Made by a program: the position numbers and the translations under genes. A stretch of DNA of 64,000 nt from Mycolicibacterium goodii. Lineage in GTDB: Bacteria; Actinomycetota; Actinomycetes; Mycobacteriales; Mycobacteriaceae. Each line of letters starts with the position of its first letter. Position 1 is the stretch's first letter. Shown here in pieces: positions 45,215 to 53,780 of this stretch. The notes beneath the pieces are model-generated. The model saw nothing but the letters and a program-made list of their open reading frames with translations, made no database searches and had not been told where the DNA came from. The DNA lies in contig NZ_CP012150.1 in assembly GCF_001187505.1 (NCBI RefSeq), positions 1,054,001-1,118,000 of the forward strand. Direction: 5' to 3'.

Positions 45215-47761
45215 ATGAGCGACACTTCTCAGCTACTTGCCGATCCGGCCGATCTGTCCGGCGTGCGCGCGATCGGTGCCGATCCCGACGAGTTGTTCGC
45301 ATCGTTCGCCGCGTGGGCCGAGGCCAACGGCACCGCGCTGTACCCCACCCAGGAGGAGGCGCTGATCGAACTGGTCAGCGGCGCGAACGTGATCCTCGCG
45401 ACGCCGACCGGGTCGGGGAAGTCCCTCGTCGCGACCGGCGCGTTGTACGCGGCCCTCGCCGCGAACCGTCGCAGTTACTACACCGCACCCATCAAGGCGT
45501 TGGTCAGCGAGAAGTTCTTCGCGCTGTGCGACGTGTTCGGGGCGGTCAACGTCGGCATGCTGACCGGCGATGCGGAGGTCAACTCGGATGCCCCGATCAT
45601 CGTCTGCACCGCCGAGGTGCTCGCCAACATCGCGTTGCGTGAGGGCGGCGACGGGCCGCTGGGCAGGCAGCCGTGCATGGTGGTCATGGACGAGTTCCAC
45701 TTCTACGGCGATCCCGACCGCGGCTGGGCCTGGCAGGTGCCGCTGCTGGAACTGCCGACGGCCCAGTTCCTGTTGATGTCCGCGACGCTGGGTGACGTGA
45801 CGTTCCTGCGTGCGGATCTCACGCGCCGCACCCGGCGGCCCACCGCGCTGGTGGCCGACGCCGCCCGGCCCGTGCCGCTGTTCTACAGCTACGCGACCAC
45901 GCCCATGCACGAGACGATCACCGATCTGCTCGACACCCGGCAGGCGCCGATCTACGTCGTGCACTTCACGCAGGCCGCGGCGCTGGAACGCGCCCAGGCC
46001 CTGATGAGCATCAACGTCGCCACCAAGGACGAAAAGGCCGCGCTGCGCGACATGATCGGCGCGTTCCGCTTCTCGACGTCGTTCGGGTCGACCCTGTCGC
46101 GTCTGGTGCGGCACGGCATCGGCGTGCACCACGCGGGCATGCTGCCCAAGTACCGCAGGCTCGTCGAGCAACTCGCGCAGGCCGGGCTGCTCAAGATCAT
46201 CTGCGGCACCGACACCCTCGGCGTCGGGATCAACGTCCCGATCCGCACCGTGGTGTTCTCGGCGCTGTCCAAGTACGACGGCACCCGCACCCGCCTGCTC
46301 AACGCGCGTGAGTTCCACCAGATCGCGGGCCGGGCCGGGCGGGCCGGCTTCGACACCGCGGGCACCGTGGTGGTGCAGGCACCCGAGCACGAGGTGGAGA
46401 ACCTCAAACAGTTCGCGAAGGTCGCCGACGATCCGAAGAAGCGACGAAAGCTGGTGCGCCGCAAGGCCCCTGCGGGCATGGTTCCGTGGGGCGAGGCGAC
46501 CATGACGCGGCTGGTGGAGGCGCCGCCGGAACCTTTGAGCAGCAACATGCGGGTGACGACGTCGATGATCCTCGACGTCGTCGACCGCCCCGGTGACCCG
46601 TTCGTGGCGATGCGCAGGCTGCTCACCGACAACCACGAGCCCCGCAAGCGGCAACTGCAGCTCATCCGCGAGGCCGTGGGCATCGCCCGCTCGCTGCTGC
46701 AGGCCGGGGTGCTCGAGCGCCTCGACACCCCCGACGCCGACGGCAGGCGGTACCGCCTGACCGTCGACCTGCCACCGGATTTCGCGCTCAACCAACCGCT
46801 GTCGACCTTCGCGCTCGCGGCCGTCGACGTCCTCGACCCGGCCTCGGACACCTACGCGCTGGACGTGGTGTCGGTGATCGAGGCGACGCTGGAGGATCCG
46901 CGGCAGATCCTGGCCGCCCAGCTGAACAAGGCCAGGGGCGAGGCCGTGGCCCAGATGAAGGCCGACGGCATCGAGTACGACGAGCGCATCGAACTGCTCG
47001 ACGACATCACCTACCCCAAGCCGCTCGAGGAGATGCTGGAGCACACCTACGAGGTGTATCTGCAGACCAATCCGTGGGCGGCCGATGCGCGCCTGTCACC
47101 CAAGTCGGTGGTGCGGGAGATGTGGGAGCGGGGCATGACGTTCCGCGAGTACATCAGTGCCTACGGTCTGACCCGGGCCGAGGGCGCGGTGCTGCGGTAC
47201 CTGTCCGACGCCTTCAAGGCGCTGCGGTCCGGGGTGCCCGCCGCGGCCCGCACCGACGAGGTGACCGACATCGTCGAGTGGCTGGGAGAGCTGGTGCGGC
47301 AGGTCGATTCCAGCCTGCTCGACGAGTGGGAGCAGCTCACCAGCCCGGACCAGCCGCTCGACGCACCGGTCGCGGTGCCTGCGCGCCCGCGCCCGCTGAC
47401 CGGCAACGAACGCGCGTTCACCGCGATGGTCCGCAATGCGCTGTTCCGCCGTGTCGAGTTGTTCGCGCGGGAACGCTGGGACGAGCTCGGCGCGCTGGAC
47501 GACGAGTGGAACGCCGAGCGGTGGCGCGCGGTGGGCACCGTGTACTTCGCCGAGCACGACGACGTCGGCATCGGCCCCGACGCGCGCGGACCGGCGCTGC
47601 TGATCATGGACCGCAGGCCCGGGGTGTGGCATGTGCGCCAGATCCTCGACGATCCGGCGGGCGACCACGACTGGGGTTTCACCGTCGAGGTGGATCTGGC
47701 GGCGTCCGACGATGAGGGCACCCCGGTGTTGCGGATGGTCGACGCGGGTCGGCTGGACTGA
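45215..47761 (+). CDS. SF2 Ski2/Mtr4-like helicase with DUF3516 C-terminus
   Basis: An 848-aa helicase: TPTGSGKS (63-70), DEFH (159-162), SAT (189-191), HHAGMLPKYR, GTDTLGVGINVPIRT and QIAGRAGRAG cover motifs I to VI. The second half (from about residue 400) is a mycobacterial DUF3516-type domain with winged-helix and helical parts. The DEFH box marks the Ski2-like group, which unwinds RNA or branched DNA. ATG 45215 is chosen because the much longer upstream frame is antisense to the dehydrogenase gene. It diverges from that gene. Confidence 0.9.
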   Translation: MSDTSQLLADPADLSGVRAIGADPDELFASFAAWAEANGTALYPTQEEALIELVSGANVILATPTGSGKSLVATGALYAALAANRRSYYTAPIKALVSEKFFALCDVFGAVNVGMLTGDAEVNSDAPIIVCTAEVLANIALREGGDGPLGRQPCMVVMDEFHFYGDPDRGWAWQVPLLELPTAQFLLMSATLGDVTFLRADLTRRTRRPTALVADAARPVPLFYSYATTPMHETITDLLDTRQAPIYVVHFTQAAALERAQALMSINVATKDEKAALRDMIGAFRFSTSFGSTLSRLVRHGIGVHHAGMLPKYRRLVEQLAQAGLLKIICGTDTLGVGINVPIRTVVFSALSKYDGTRTRLLNAREFHQIAGRAGRAGFDTAGTVVVQAPEHEVENLKQFAKVADDPKKRRKLVRRKAPAGMVPWGEATMTRLVEAPPEPLSSNMRVTTSMILDVVDRPGDPFVAMRRLLTDNHEPRKRQLQLIREAVGIARSLLQAGVLERLDTPDADGRRYRLTVDLPPDFALNQPLSTFALAAVDVLDPASDTYALDVVSVIEATLEDPRQILAAQLNKARGEAVAQMKADGIEYDERIELLDDITYPKPLEEMLEHTYEVYLQTNPWAADARLSPKSVVREMWERGMTFREYISAYGLTRAEGAVLRYLSDAFKALRSGVPAAARTDEVTDIVEWLGELVRQVDSSLLDEWEQLTSPDQPLDAPVAVPARPRPLTGNERAFTAMVRNALFRRVELFARERWDELGALDDEWNAERWRAVGTVYFAEHDDVGIGPDARGPALLIMDRRPGVWHVRQILDDPAGDHDWGFTVEVDLAASDDEGTPVLRMVDAGRLD

Positions 47762-47773
47762 GCCGTCCGGGCG

Positions 47774-48493
47774 CTACTTCCAGGCGAACACGGGTTGTTC
47801 GAGGTCGTACACCGGATCGGGGCGGCCCTCCAGGCACAGCCACCGGACCTGCAACAGCACCGCACCGGTCGGGGCGTGGATGAGGTCGTTGCCCAGCGGT
47901 ATCTGCACCACCGGTCGCGGGCTCTCGGGGATCTCGATGAACCGCGGCGAGTCCTCGCGTTGCAGCTGGTGCAGCCCCACCCGGTAGGCCGCCACCACCT
48001 CGTCCGAGGCCGGACGCACGTCGAGCCGCCCACCTCCCCAGATCACCACCGGGGTGATCACGTAGCCCGACCGCGTCGGGTAGTCGTCGAGCAGACCCAG
48101 CACGGTCGATTCCGGCAGCCGGACACCGAGTTCCTCGTCGAGCTCACGCAGCGCGGCATCGACGACCGTCTCCCCCGGGTCCACCCGGCCGCCCGGCAGC
48201 GCCCACTGCGCGGAGTGGGACGTCAGCCGCGCGGCGCGCCTGCACAGCAGGAACGCCGCACCGCCGGACACGTCGACCATGCGGCCGTCCAGCCCGGCCT
48301 CGGGCATGGGTCGGCCGGCGATCCAGTCCTCGACCGGCGCCGGATCGACCCGGTCCTCGCCGACCTCGGAGTTTACCAGGACCACCGCGACGGCCGCGTG
48401 CCGCTTGGTGGGGTCGGTAGTCACACGGCGTACGTGACCTGCCAGATGGGTGCGGATCCGGGTCCGCAGGGCGTCGTCGTAGGCGATCGTCAC
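47774..48493 (-). CDS. Nudix hydrolase
   Basis: A 239-aa protein with a complete Nudix box, GRVDPGETVVDAALRELDEE then LGV (near residues 100-123), which binds the metal and cleaves nucleoside-diphosphate-X bonds. Flanking regions resemble CoA pyrophosphatase (NudL)-like enzymes (LTSHSAQWALPGG; LLDDYPTRSGYVITPVV). The substrate is inferred only. Converges on the helicase with a 12-nt gap. Confidence 0.85.
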   Translation of the reverse strand: MTIAYDDALRTRIRTHLAGHVRRVTTDPTKRHAAVAVVLVNSEVGEDRVDPAPVEDWIAGRPMPEAGLDGRMVDVSGGAAFLLCRRAARLTSHSAQWALPGGRVDPGETVVDAALRELDEELGVRLPESTVLGLLDDYPTRSGYVITPVVIWGGGRLDVRPASDEVVAAYRVGLHQLQREDSPRFIEIPESPRPVVQIPLGNDLIHAPTGAVLLQVRWLCLEGRPDPVYDLEQPVFAWK

Positions 48494-48533
48494 CGCTCGA
48501 CCATATGTGGTGTTCTGCTCGCGGCTCGGGCCG

Positions 48534-49736
48534 CTACGGTGTGTCCTTGCGGCCGGCCAGGCGTTTGATGGCGCGGATCTCGTCGTCGCGGTACGGCCTG
48601 CCGTCGGTGTGGAACAGGTCGTGAAACCACGGATTGGGCGGCACCGGATACGGGTGATCCCAGGAATCCCACGGCAGGTAGGTCTGCGTCTTTCCGGCCA
48701 CGAATCCCCAGCAGTAGGCGCCCACGTTGCGTCGTTTGGCGATCGGCAGGATGCCCTGGACGGTGCTGCCCTCCGAGCGGGCCATGTACTCGGTGCACAG
48801 CATCGGCCGCCGCATCGGGGCGAGTTCGCCGATCCGGTTCTCGAACCCGGCCGGGTTGTCGTAGCTGTGGAAGGTGATGATGTCGGAGTTGTCGAGCTGG
48901 ATCTTGCAGATGTCGGTGCGCTTCGCGGGATCGGCCCACTCGCCCTCCCACACGCCGCTGGTCAGCGGCTGGATCGGGTCGACCGAGCGGGCCCAGCGGA
49001 ACACCTGGGGTAGCAGGTCCGCGACGAACTCCAGTTTGTCGCGGCGTTCGACGTCGCGGTACACCGCGGCCGGGTTGTCCGGTTCGTTCCACAGATCCCA
49101 GCCCAGGATCCGCCGGTCGGTGCGGAAGCGGGTGATCACGCCGATCACGTACTCGCGCAGGTGACGGTGCCTGCGCCGGTCGAGGTAGACCGCACCGGGG
49201 CTCTGCACCCAGCCCGAGTTGTGCACGCCGGGACGCGGCGCGTGCTGACCACCCAGCTTGGGCAACGGATCCCAGCACGAATCGAAAAGGACGAACAGCG
49301 GTTTGATGCCGTGACTGGAGGCCAGAGCAACGAACTGTGCGAGCCGTTCCAGGAAGCCGACGCGATCCTGGCGCCACAGCAGATCGTGCAGGAACACCCG
49401 CACCGTGTTGAATCCGATCAACCTGGCCATGCGCAGTTCCCGGTCGATCTGTTGCGGATCGTAGGTGTCGGGCTGGAACATCTCGAGCTGGTTGATCGCG
49501 TTGGACGGTATGAAGTTCGCGCCGATCAGCCAGCCCTGCGCGGCGTACCAGCGGTTGGCCCGCTCCACCGACCAGCGGGGCGCCCTCGCCTCGGCCCGTG
49601 GTGTCGCCGACAACGCGCCGAGCCCGGTGATCCCGGTGAACGCGAGAGGGAGTTTGAGCAGGTGGCGCCTGGCCATGGCTCGACCGTTCGGGCCGGACGT
49701 CATACTGTGCATGCGAATCAAACTGCGGTCCTTCAT
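48534..49736 (-). CDS. Exported glycoside hydrolase family 5-like (cellulase-fold) protein
   Basis: About 400 aa. An RRHLLKLPLAF twin-Arg-like signal lies 21 residues in from ATG 49736 (49712, 49703 and 49676 are also possible), followed by a TIM-barrel with RLIGFNTVRVFLHDLLW, the acid/base in LGWDLWNEPDN and the likely nucleophile in MLCTEYMAR. The fold is that of GH5 endoglucanases and mannanases; target polysaccharide unknown. There is no carbohydrate-binding module. It stands alone between a Nudix gene and a short zinc-binding-like protein. Confidence 0.8.
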   Translation of the reverse strand: MKDRSLIRMHSMTSGPNGRAMARRHLLKLPLAFTGITGLGALSATPRAEARAPRWSVERANRWYAAQGWLIGANFIPSNAINQLEMFQPDTYDPQQIDRELRMARLIGFNTVRVFLHDLLWRQDRVGFLERLAQFVALASSHGIKPLFVLFDSCWDPLPKLGGQHAPRPGVHNSGWVQSPGAVYLDRRRHRHLREYVIGVITRFRTDRRILGWDLWNEPDNPAAVYRDVERRDKLEFVADLLPQVFRWARSVDPIQPLTSGVWEGEWADPAKRTDICKIQLDNSDIITFHSYDNPAGFENRIGELAPMRRPMLCTEYMARSEGSTVQGILPIAKRRNVGAYCWGFVAGKTQTYLPWDSWDHPYPVPPNPWFHDLFHTDGRPYRDDEIRAIKRLAGRKDTP

Positions 49737-49816
49737 GTTCGGGGACGGTGACCGTACTTCACGGTGTACCCCGCGAGCACCCCGGATCACACGGATGTGC
49801 GACCGCACCGGACGGA

Positions 49817-50203
49817 TCAGCCCAATGCCCGCCAGTGCTGGTCGTCGTCCTGTGTGCGCTCCGCAGCATCGAGGCGGCGCCACAGGTCGGTCAGATCGAT
49901 GTCGTTGGCCTGGCGCGGACGGCGCCGGTAGAACTTGGTCTCGTCGAAGCTGCGCGGGCAGGCGAACTTGTGCAGGGTCAGGCAACGCACCGGCCAGCGG
50001 GCCTCGTGCACACAGTCCAAGTCGACCACGAGCCGCAAGCGGCGGTCCACGGCGAAGCGGTTGCCCTCAAAAGTGTCCTGCGTCAACCTCATTGACGCAT
50101 CGAACAAATACCAGCCGCCGTAGACCGTCTTCAACCACACGGTGTCCGCGTCACAGTGCCGGCACGGTGCCACTACCGAGGGTGCATCGCTGTCTACCAG
50201 CAT
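49817..50203 (-). CDS. Unknown small protein with a CxxC motif
   Basis: 128 aa, unrecognised. It opens VVAPCRHCDADTVWLKT (CxxC), then DLDCVHEARWPVRCLTLHKFACPRSF with more Cys, which could form a zinc site, and ends in a charged helix. Start ATG 50203. No partner gene is close by on this strand. The coding is supported by high-GC third positions and length. Confidence 0.55.
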   Translation of the reverse strand: MLVDSDAPSVVAPCRHCDADTVWLKTVYGGWYLFDASMRLTQDTFEGNRFAVDRRLRLVVDLDCVHEARWPVRCLTLHKFACPRSFDETKFYRRRPRQANDIDLTDLWRRLDAAERTQDDDQHWRALG

Positions 50204-50374
50204 GCGCCCCAGGCTACAAGAAGACGCCGACAGATCGACCCGGTGCCCGACGCGCAGGTCAGCCCGATTGGGGGAATGGGCGCCGGTGGCGTCCCGACGT
50301 CCAGGCGGTGTGAAACCGATCGTGTCGAGGCTATCTGGCTAAGCTGTAACCGAATTCGTCTCGAGGAGGCAATG

Positions 50375-50725
50375 ATGAGTGACCACGAAGTCAAGATGGT
50401 CGTCCTGTCGACCGAAAATCTCGACGAGTCGATCAAGTTCTACCAGACCCTGGGGTTCTCGCTGAAGTTCCGCGACGGCGCCCACTTCGCAGCCCTCGAC
50501 GGCGGCGCGGTCACCCTTGCCCTGGCCACCCCGGTGGACCATCCGATCCCGGGCAAGGTGGTCGTCGGCATCAAGACCGCCGACGTCGACGCGGCCGCCA
50601 AGGAGGTCGAGGCCAACGGCGGCGCAATCATCAAGGGTCCCTATGACGATGCCCATGAGCGCCGCGCCGTGGTCTACGACAACACCGGCAACGGTGTGGT
50701 CTTCTACAGCCCGCTCAAGCGCTGA
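50375..50725 (+). CDS. VOC-family (glyoxalase/dioxygenase-fold) protein
   Basis: A 116-aa vicinal-oxygen-chelate protein with the two beta-alpha-beta-beta-beta halves: MVVLSTENLDESIKFYQTLG and VVVGIKTADVDAAAKEVEAN. Metal residues could be His/Glu of the C-terminal half (DAHERRAVVYDNTGN), but full ligands are not certain. AGGAGG is 5 nt before ATG 50375, so the adjacent ATG at 50372 is less likely. Function unknown. Confidence 0.8.
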   Translation: MSDHEVKMVVLSTENLDESIKFYQTLGFSLKFRDGAHFAALDGGAVTLALATPVDHPIPGKVVVGIKTADVDAAAKEVEANGGAIIKGPYDDAHERRAVVYDNTGNGVVFYSPLKR

Positions 50726-50753
50726 TCGGGACGTTTCCGGCGGCTGTCCTGAG

Positions 50754-51181
50754 TCATCCGAGCGACCGGGCGGCGGCGAGGATCACGTCGGTCACGGCAT
50801 CGGGGTGGCTGACGAGCGTGAGATGTGAGCCACCGGAGAATTCCGTGACGTCGGCGTCGGCGCGCTTGGCCATGGCGTGTTCGGCTGCGGGCGTGATGAT
50901 TTCGTCTCCGGTGCTGATGAAGTACCAGGACGGGATGTCGTGCCACGCGGCCCGGGTCACCGGGGTGTCGAACGCCGCTGTCGCCGCGGTGCGCTGGGCG
51001 GCCCACAGTTCGGTCGCCCGGTCCTCGGGGAAGTCCTTGGCGAAGTTGCGCACGAAGACGTCGCGGCGCAGGTAGAGGTCGGTTTCGCCGGAAGGCCCGG
51101 CCACCTGCTCGAACAACTCGTGATCGGGGAGTCGTTTGAGCACCGAGTCGCCCCCGGACAGCGAAGGCCCGGGTGTCGTAG
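50754..51181 (-). pseudogene. C-terminal part of a secreted alpha/beta hydrolase split by an IS607 element
   Basis: From the element edge at 51181 the frame reads PGPSLSGGDSVLKRL, ELWAAQRTAATAAFDTPVT, IPSWYFISTGDEIITPA and GGSHLTLVSHPDAVTDVIL, the C-terminal half of the small secreted alpha/beta hydrolases common in actinobacteria, with the base His. The middle, including the nucleophile elbow (expected GHSYGG), is absent from both fragments, so about 60-70 codons were lost at or near insertion. The N-terminal part lies at 53314-53517. Confidence 0.75.
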
Positions 51182-51183
51182 CC

Positions 51184-51330
51184 GTTGCCTTTTGGTGAGC
51201 GGATGTGAGTTCGCTTGCTCCATTAGGCAGCCTCGCCTTGCGGTGAGGCGGTCCCCGTCTGATCCACCGGGTGGTGGTGCGGGGTTGACGTTTCACGGCC
51301 TGCTGCGTCGCCCGCTGGTGCGGGTTCGGT
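51184..51330 (-). ncRNA. Probable omega/reRNA of the IS607 TnpB
   Basis: TnpB guide RNAs overlap the 3' end of tnpB and the right end of the element, with the guide taken from flanking host DNA. Here that RNA would end at the element edge (51184) and its guide would be the bases from 51183 downward (GGCTACGACACCCGGGCC). The tail includes the stem GCCTC/GAGGC near 51228-51246. The left limit given is nominal; only position and family precedent support it. Confidence 0.4.
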
Positions 51331-52680
51331 CTCATGCGTGGCTCCACGTCCTGCCGCCGGGCCACTCCCGGCGGGACTCTGTTCACCCCAGCAGGGTTCG
51401 CCGAGTCGGGCGAGGTTGATCGCAGCGCCCAGATCACGATCGATCCGCACACCGCAGTGCTCGCAGTCAAAGACACGATCGGCCAGCGTGAGGTTTGGCT
51501 TTCGCCTCCCACAGCCCGTGCACGTCTTCGACGACGGAAAATACCGGTCGGCTTCGATCAAATCGGAACCGTACCAGCGCGTTTTGTAACTGAGCATGCG
51601 CCGCACCTCAGCCAGCGCGGCATCAGCCAAGGCTCGGTTCAGACCCCGCTTGCGGGCGCCTCCCTTGGCACGCATGCCAGCAGCGTGCAGCGTTTCGACC
51701 ACGATCACCTGGTGGTGTTGGGCCAGCGTGGTGGTGGCCTTGTGCAGCACGTCACGGCGCACCGCCGCGGCATGAGCATGGGTGCGGCCGATGCGCGCCT
51801 GGGTGCGCAGCCACCGCTTCGACGGCACCTGCTTGGTCTTGGTGGCCGGGTCGTAGCGGCCGTGCTGGCGGGCGGCGCGGCGCTGCAAAGCCCGCAACCG
51901 GAATTGCGCGGCGGTCAGCGACTTCGGCGCCGGAATGCGGTCGACCTCAACACCATCGGGGGTCGCCACCACCAGCAGCGCGTCGGCTTTGACCCCGACG
52001 TCGACACCGACCACCGGATGCGCCGACCGTTGCGCGTGGGCGGGCCGCGCCTTGGCCTCGACAATCACCTGCAGGGCGCAGTGCCAGCGCCCGGCGCTGT
52101 CCTGGCGCACGGTCGCCGACAAGATCCGCGCCGTGCCGGCCTCGATCCGGCGGGCCAGCTTACGGGTCGACTCATGGGTGCGGATCGGGCCCAGCCGCGG
52201 CAGGGTGACGTGGCGGCGGTCAGCCTCAACCCGGATGGTCCCGGTGGTGAACCGCACCGCCTTGCCCGCCCGGGCCGACTTGAACCGGGGGAAGCCGACC
52301 GCACGCCCTTTGCGTTGACCCGTCCGGGACTTCGACCACGCGTCCAGCCCGCGGGCCAACGCGTCCATGCCGGTGTTGTAGGCCTCCTTGGAGTTCTCGC
52401 CCCACCACGGCGCACACCACTGTTTGCGCTGATTCCACACCCGCCGCAGCGCCGGCAACGACCACCCCAACACCGGCGTCAACTCTGCTTCGGGGATGCC
52501 GTAGCTGCGCTCAGCAGCCCGCTGATCCATCACCGCCTTGACCAGGGCGAGCATGTGGTTGTGGGCGAACCGTGCCGCACCAGCATGAGAGGCCAACCCG
52601 CGCAGCTGTGTTGGTGTGGGATCCAGGGCGAAGCGGTAGGCCTGCACCATCCAACCCTCGGGTACCTCGAACCCAGCCAT
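51223..52680 (-). CDS. tnpB: RNA-guided nuclease TnpB
   Basis: A 485-aa TnpB with the full RuvC set: Asp227 in VGVDVGVKAD, Glu329 in VIVVETLHAAGM and an Asp of IDRDLGAAINL (414-416), plus the zinc ribbon CTGC (387-390) and CEHC (406-409). TnpB cuts DNA using an RNA from the element end and promotes element retention. ATG 52680 overlaps the tnpA stop by one base. A Pro/Glu-rich C-terminal extension (from about 430) follows the nuclease. It appears intact, unlike tnpA. Confidence 0.92.
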   Translation of the reverse strand: MAGFEVPEGWMVQAYRFALDPTPTQLRGLASHAGAARFAHNHMLALVKAVMDQRAAERSYGIPEAELTPVLGWSLPALRRVWNQRKQWCAPWWGENSKEAYNTGMDALARGLDAWSKSRTGQRKGRAVGFPRFKSARAGKAVRFTTGTIRVEADRRHVTLPRLGPIRTHESTRKLARRIEAGTARILSATVRQDSAGRWHCALQVIVEAKARPAHAQRSAHPVVGVDVGVKADALLVVATPDGVEVDRIPAPKSLTAAQFRLRALQRRAARQHGRYDPATKTKQVPSKRWLRTQARIGRTHAHAAAVRRDVLHKATTTLAQHHQVIVVETLHAAGMRAKGGARKRGLNRALADAALAEVRRMLSYKTRWYGSDLIEADRYFPSSKTCTGCGRRKPNLTLADRVFDCEHCGVRIDRDLGAAINLARLGEPCWGEQSPAGSGPAAGRGATHETEPAPAGDAAGRETSTPHHHPVDQTGTASPQGEAA

Positions 52681-53280
52681 CAGCCCACCGCCCCGGTCTG
52701 CTTGGCCGCGGTCACCGCCCGCATCGCCCGGTTGCGCGCCCCACGGCGCCCATACAACCGCGCGCACATCGAGGTCAACACCTCGATCATGTCGCGCACC
52801 AGATCATCGGTGGTCTCGCCCTGGTCGGCAACGATGATCCTACGGCCCTGTGCGGACAACGCGGCTTCCAGATGCTCCACACCCAAGCGCGCCAACCGAT
52901 CCCGATGCCCCACAATCACCACCGAAGCAGACGGGTCCGACAAAATCCGGCGCAACTTCGGCCGTCTCCCGTTCACACCCGACCCCCACCTCACACACCA
53001 CCTCGCCGACCACATGACCATTCGAGGTGGCCCAATCAGCAAGTCGCGCGACTTGGCGGTCCAAATCCTGCCGTTGATCATGCGAGCACACCCGCGCATA
53101 CACCACCGCGCGACCGGCCTCCCCCGCTGCTGGGGCCTCGACCCAAATCGTCCCCGACTCCAACCGGCGAGCCGGCACCGGCATCCGGTCCTCACGAAAC
53201 CACCGATACGCCGTCTGCGGATGCACACCATTCGCACGCGCCCACTCGGCCAGCTTCCAGTAAAACACACATTCGATCAC
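52680..53280 (-). pseudogene. tnpA: IS607-type serine transposase TnpA, frameshifted and active-site altered
   Basis: MerR-like HTH (KLAEWARANGVHPQTAYRWF) followed by a serine-recombinase domain (VYARVCSHDQRQDLDRQVAR) in one frame, then GSGVNGRRPKLRRILSDPSA and GHRDRLARLGVEHL in the next frame to TGA at 52680-52682. The frames meet at a run of five C at 52983-52987 (G on the coding strand); four would restore the frame. At 53086-53088 the codon for the catalytic Ser (YARVS in the family) is Cys. Either change should prevent transposition. A ribosomal slip or error at the run cannot be excluded. Confidence 0.8.
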
Positions 53281-53313
53281 GTTTACTCACATACAACCGA
53301 ACAGATCACAACC

Positions 53314-53517
53314 CTGGCTGCGCAGTGCCGTCAGCTCGCCGTCCCAGCTGGAGGTGTCCGCCCAGGCCCCGTGCACCAGCACGATGGTCGGCCGGTGGGC
53401 CGGTGCCGGGGCGGCGACCGAACGGGCGTCGTCGCCGAGGAGGGCCACGACGGCGACCGCGGCGGCCGCGGTCAACAGGGCGATGGCGCAAAGCACCGGG
53501 CGGATCGCGGCGTTCAT
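53314..53517 (-). pseudogene. N-terminal part of the IS607-interrupted secreted hydrolase
   Basis: 68 codons from ATG 53517: a signal peptide (MNAAIRPVLCAIALLTAAAA), then HRPTIVLVHGAWADTSSW with the oxyanion HGAW motif and LTALRSQG at the element edge. Beyond the edge the frame ends at once inside IS607. Together with 50754-51181 it would form one hydrolase missing its central part. The gene is inactive. Confidence 0.8.
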
Positions 53518-53780
53518 CTGGTCACTTCCTCGTGATGGGGGTCACGGCTCCCAATGAGCGTCCGGCATCCGGGCAGCCCAGTCATTGCCAGTGGCGAGAA
53601 ACCGGCATACCGGCCAGCCGGAAAAACCGGCCGCCTCAGCTCGCGCCGCACCGCCCTTACCGGGCAAATGTTTCGCGAAGGTTTACAGGACACATCCGCG
53701 ACTCGGCGGGCAGAAGTCCACGCGCTGTCCGAAGATGACAGCCAGAAGTTTCTGCCTGATCCACGAACGGAATCGACGTC
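53518..53780 (+). other. Leader region of the NCS1 permease
   Basis: 263 bases without a gene. It contains several hairpin-forming runs (CCGGCATACCGGCCAGCCGG with later CCGG repeats) around 53608-53636. No known riboswitch consensus was recognised. The region must hold the permease promoter and perhaps the promoter of the hydrolase N-terminus on the other strand. Confidence 0.4.

Larger units (their letters stand above)
51182..53313 (-). mobile_element. IS607-family element (tnpA-tnpB) with GG core
   Basis: A 2.1-kb insertion bounded by GG at both junctions (minus-strand CAG-GG-TTGTG at 53312-53313; CAAC-GG-CTACGAC at 51182-51183), matching the GG core used by IS607 serine transposases, which make no target duplication. 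It carries tnpA and tnpB in the usual order with a 1-nt overlap. tnpA is frameshifted and has an altered active site, so the element probably cannot move itself. It splits a secreted hydrolase gene. Confidence 0.85.

Noticed and set aside
45233..47044. 603-codon open frame antisense to the SF2 helicase
   Set aside because: Shadow frame rich in Arg/His/Gly; no motif, while the sense frame is a full helicase.
53518..53780. Possible riboswitch before the NCS1 permease
   Set aside because: Hairpins are present but no conserved core of purine, TPP, FMN, SAM or other known classes could be matched.
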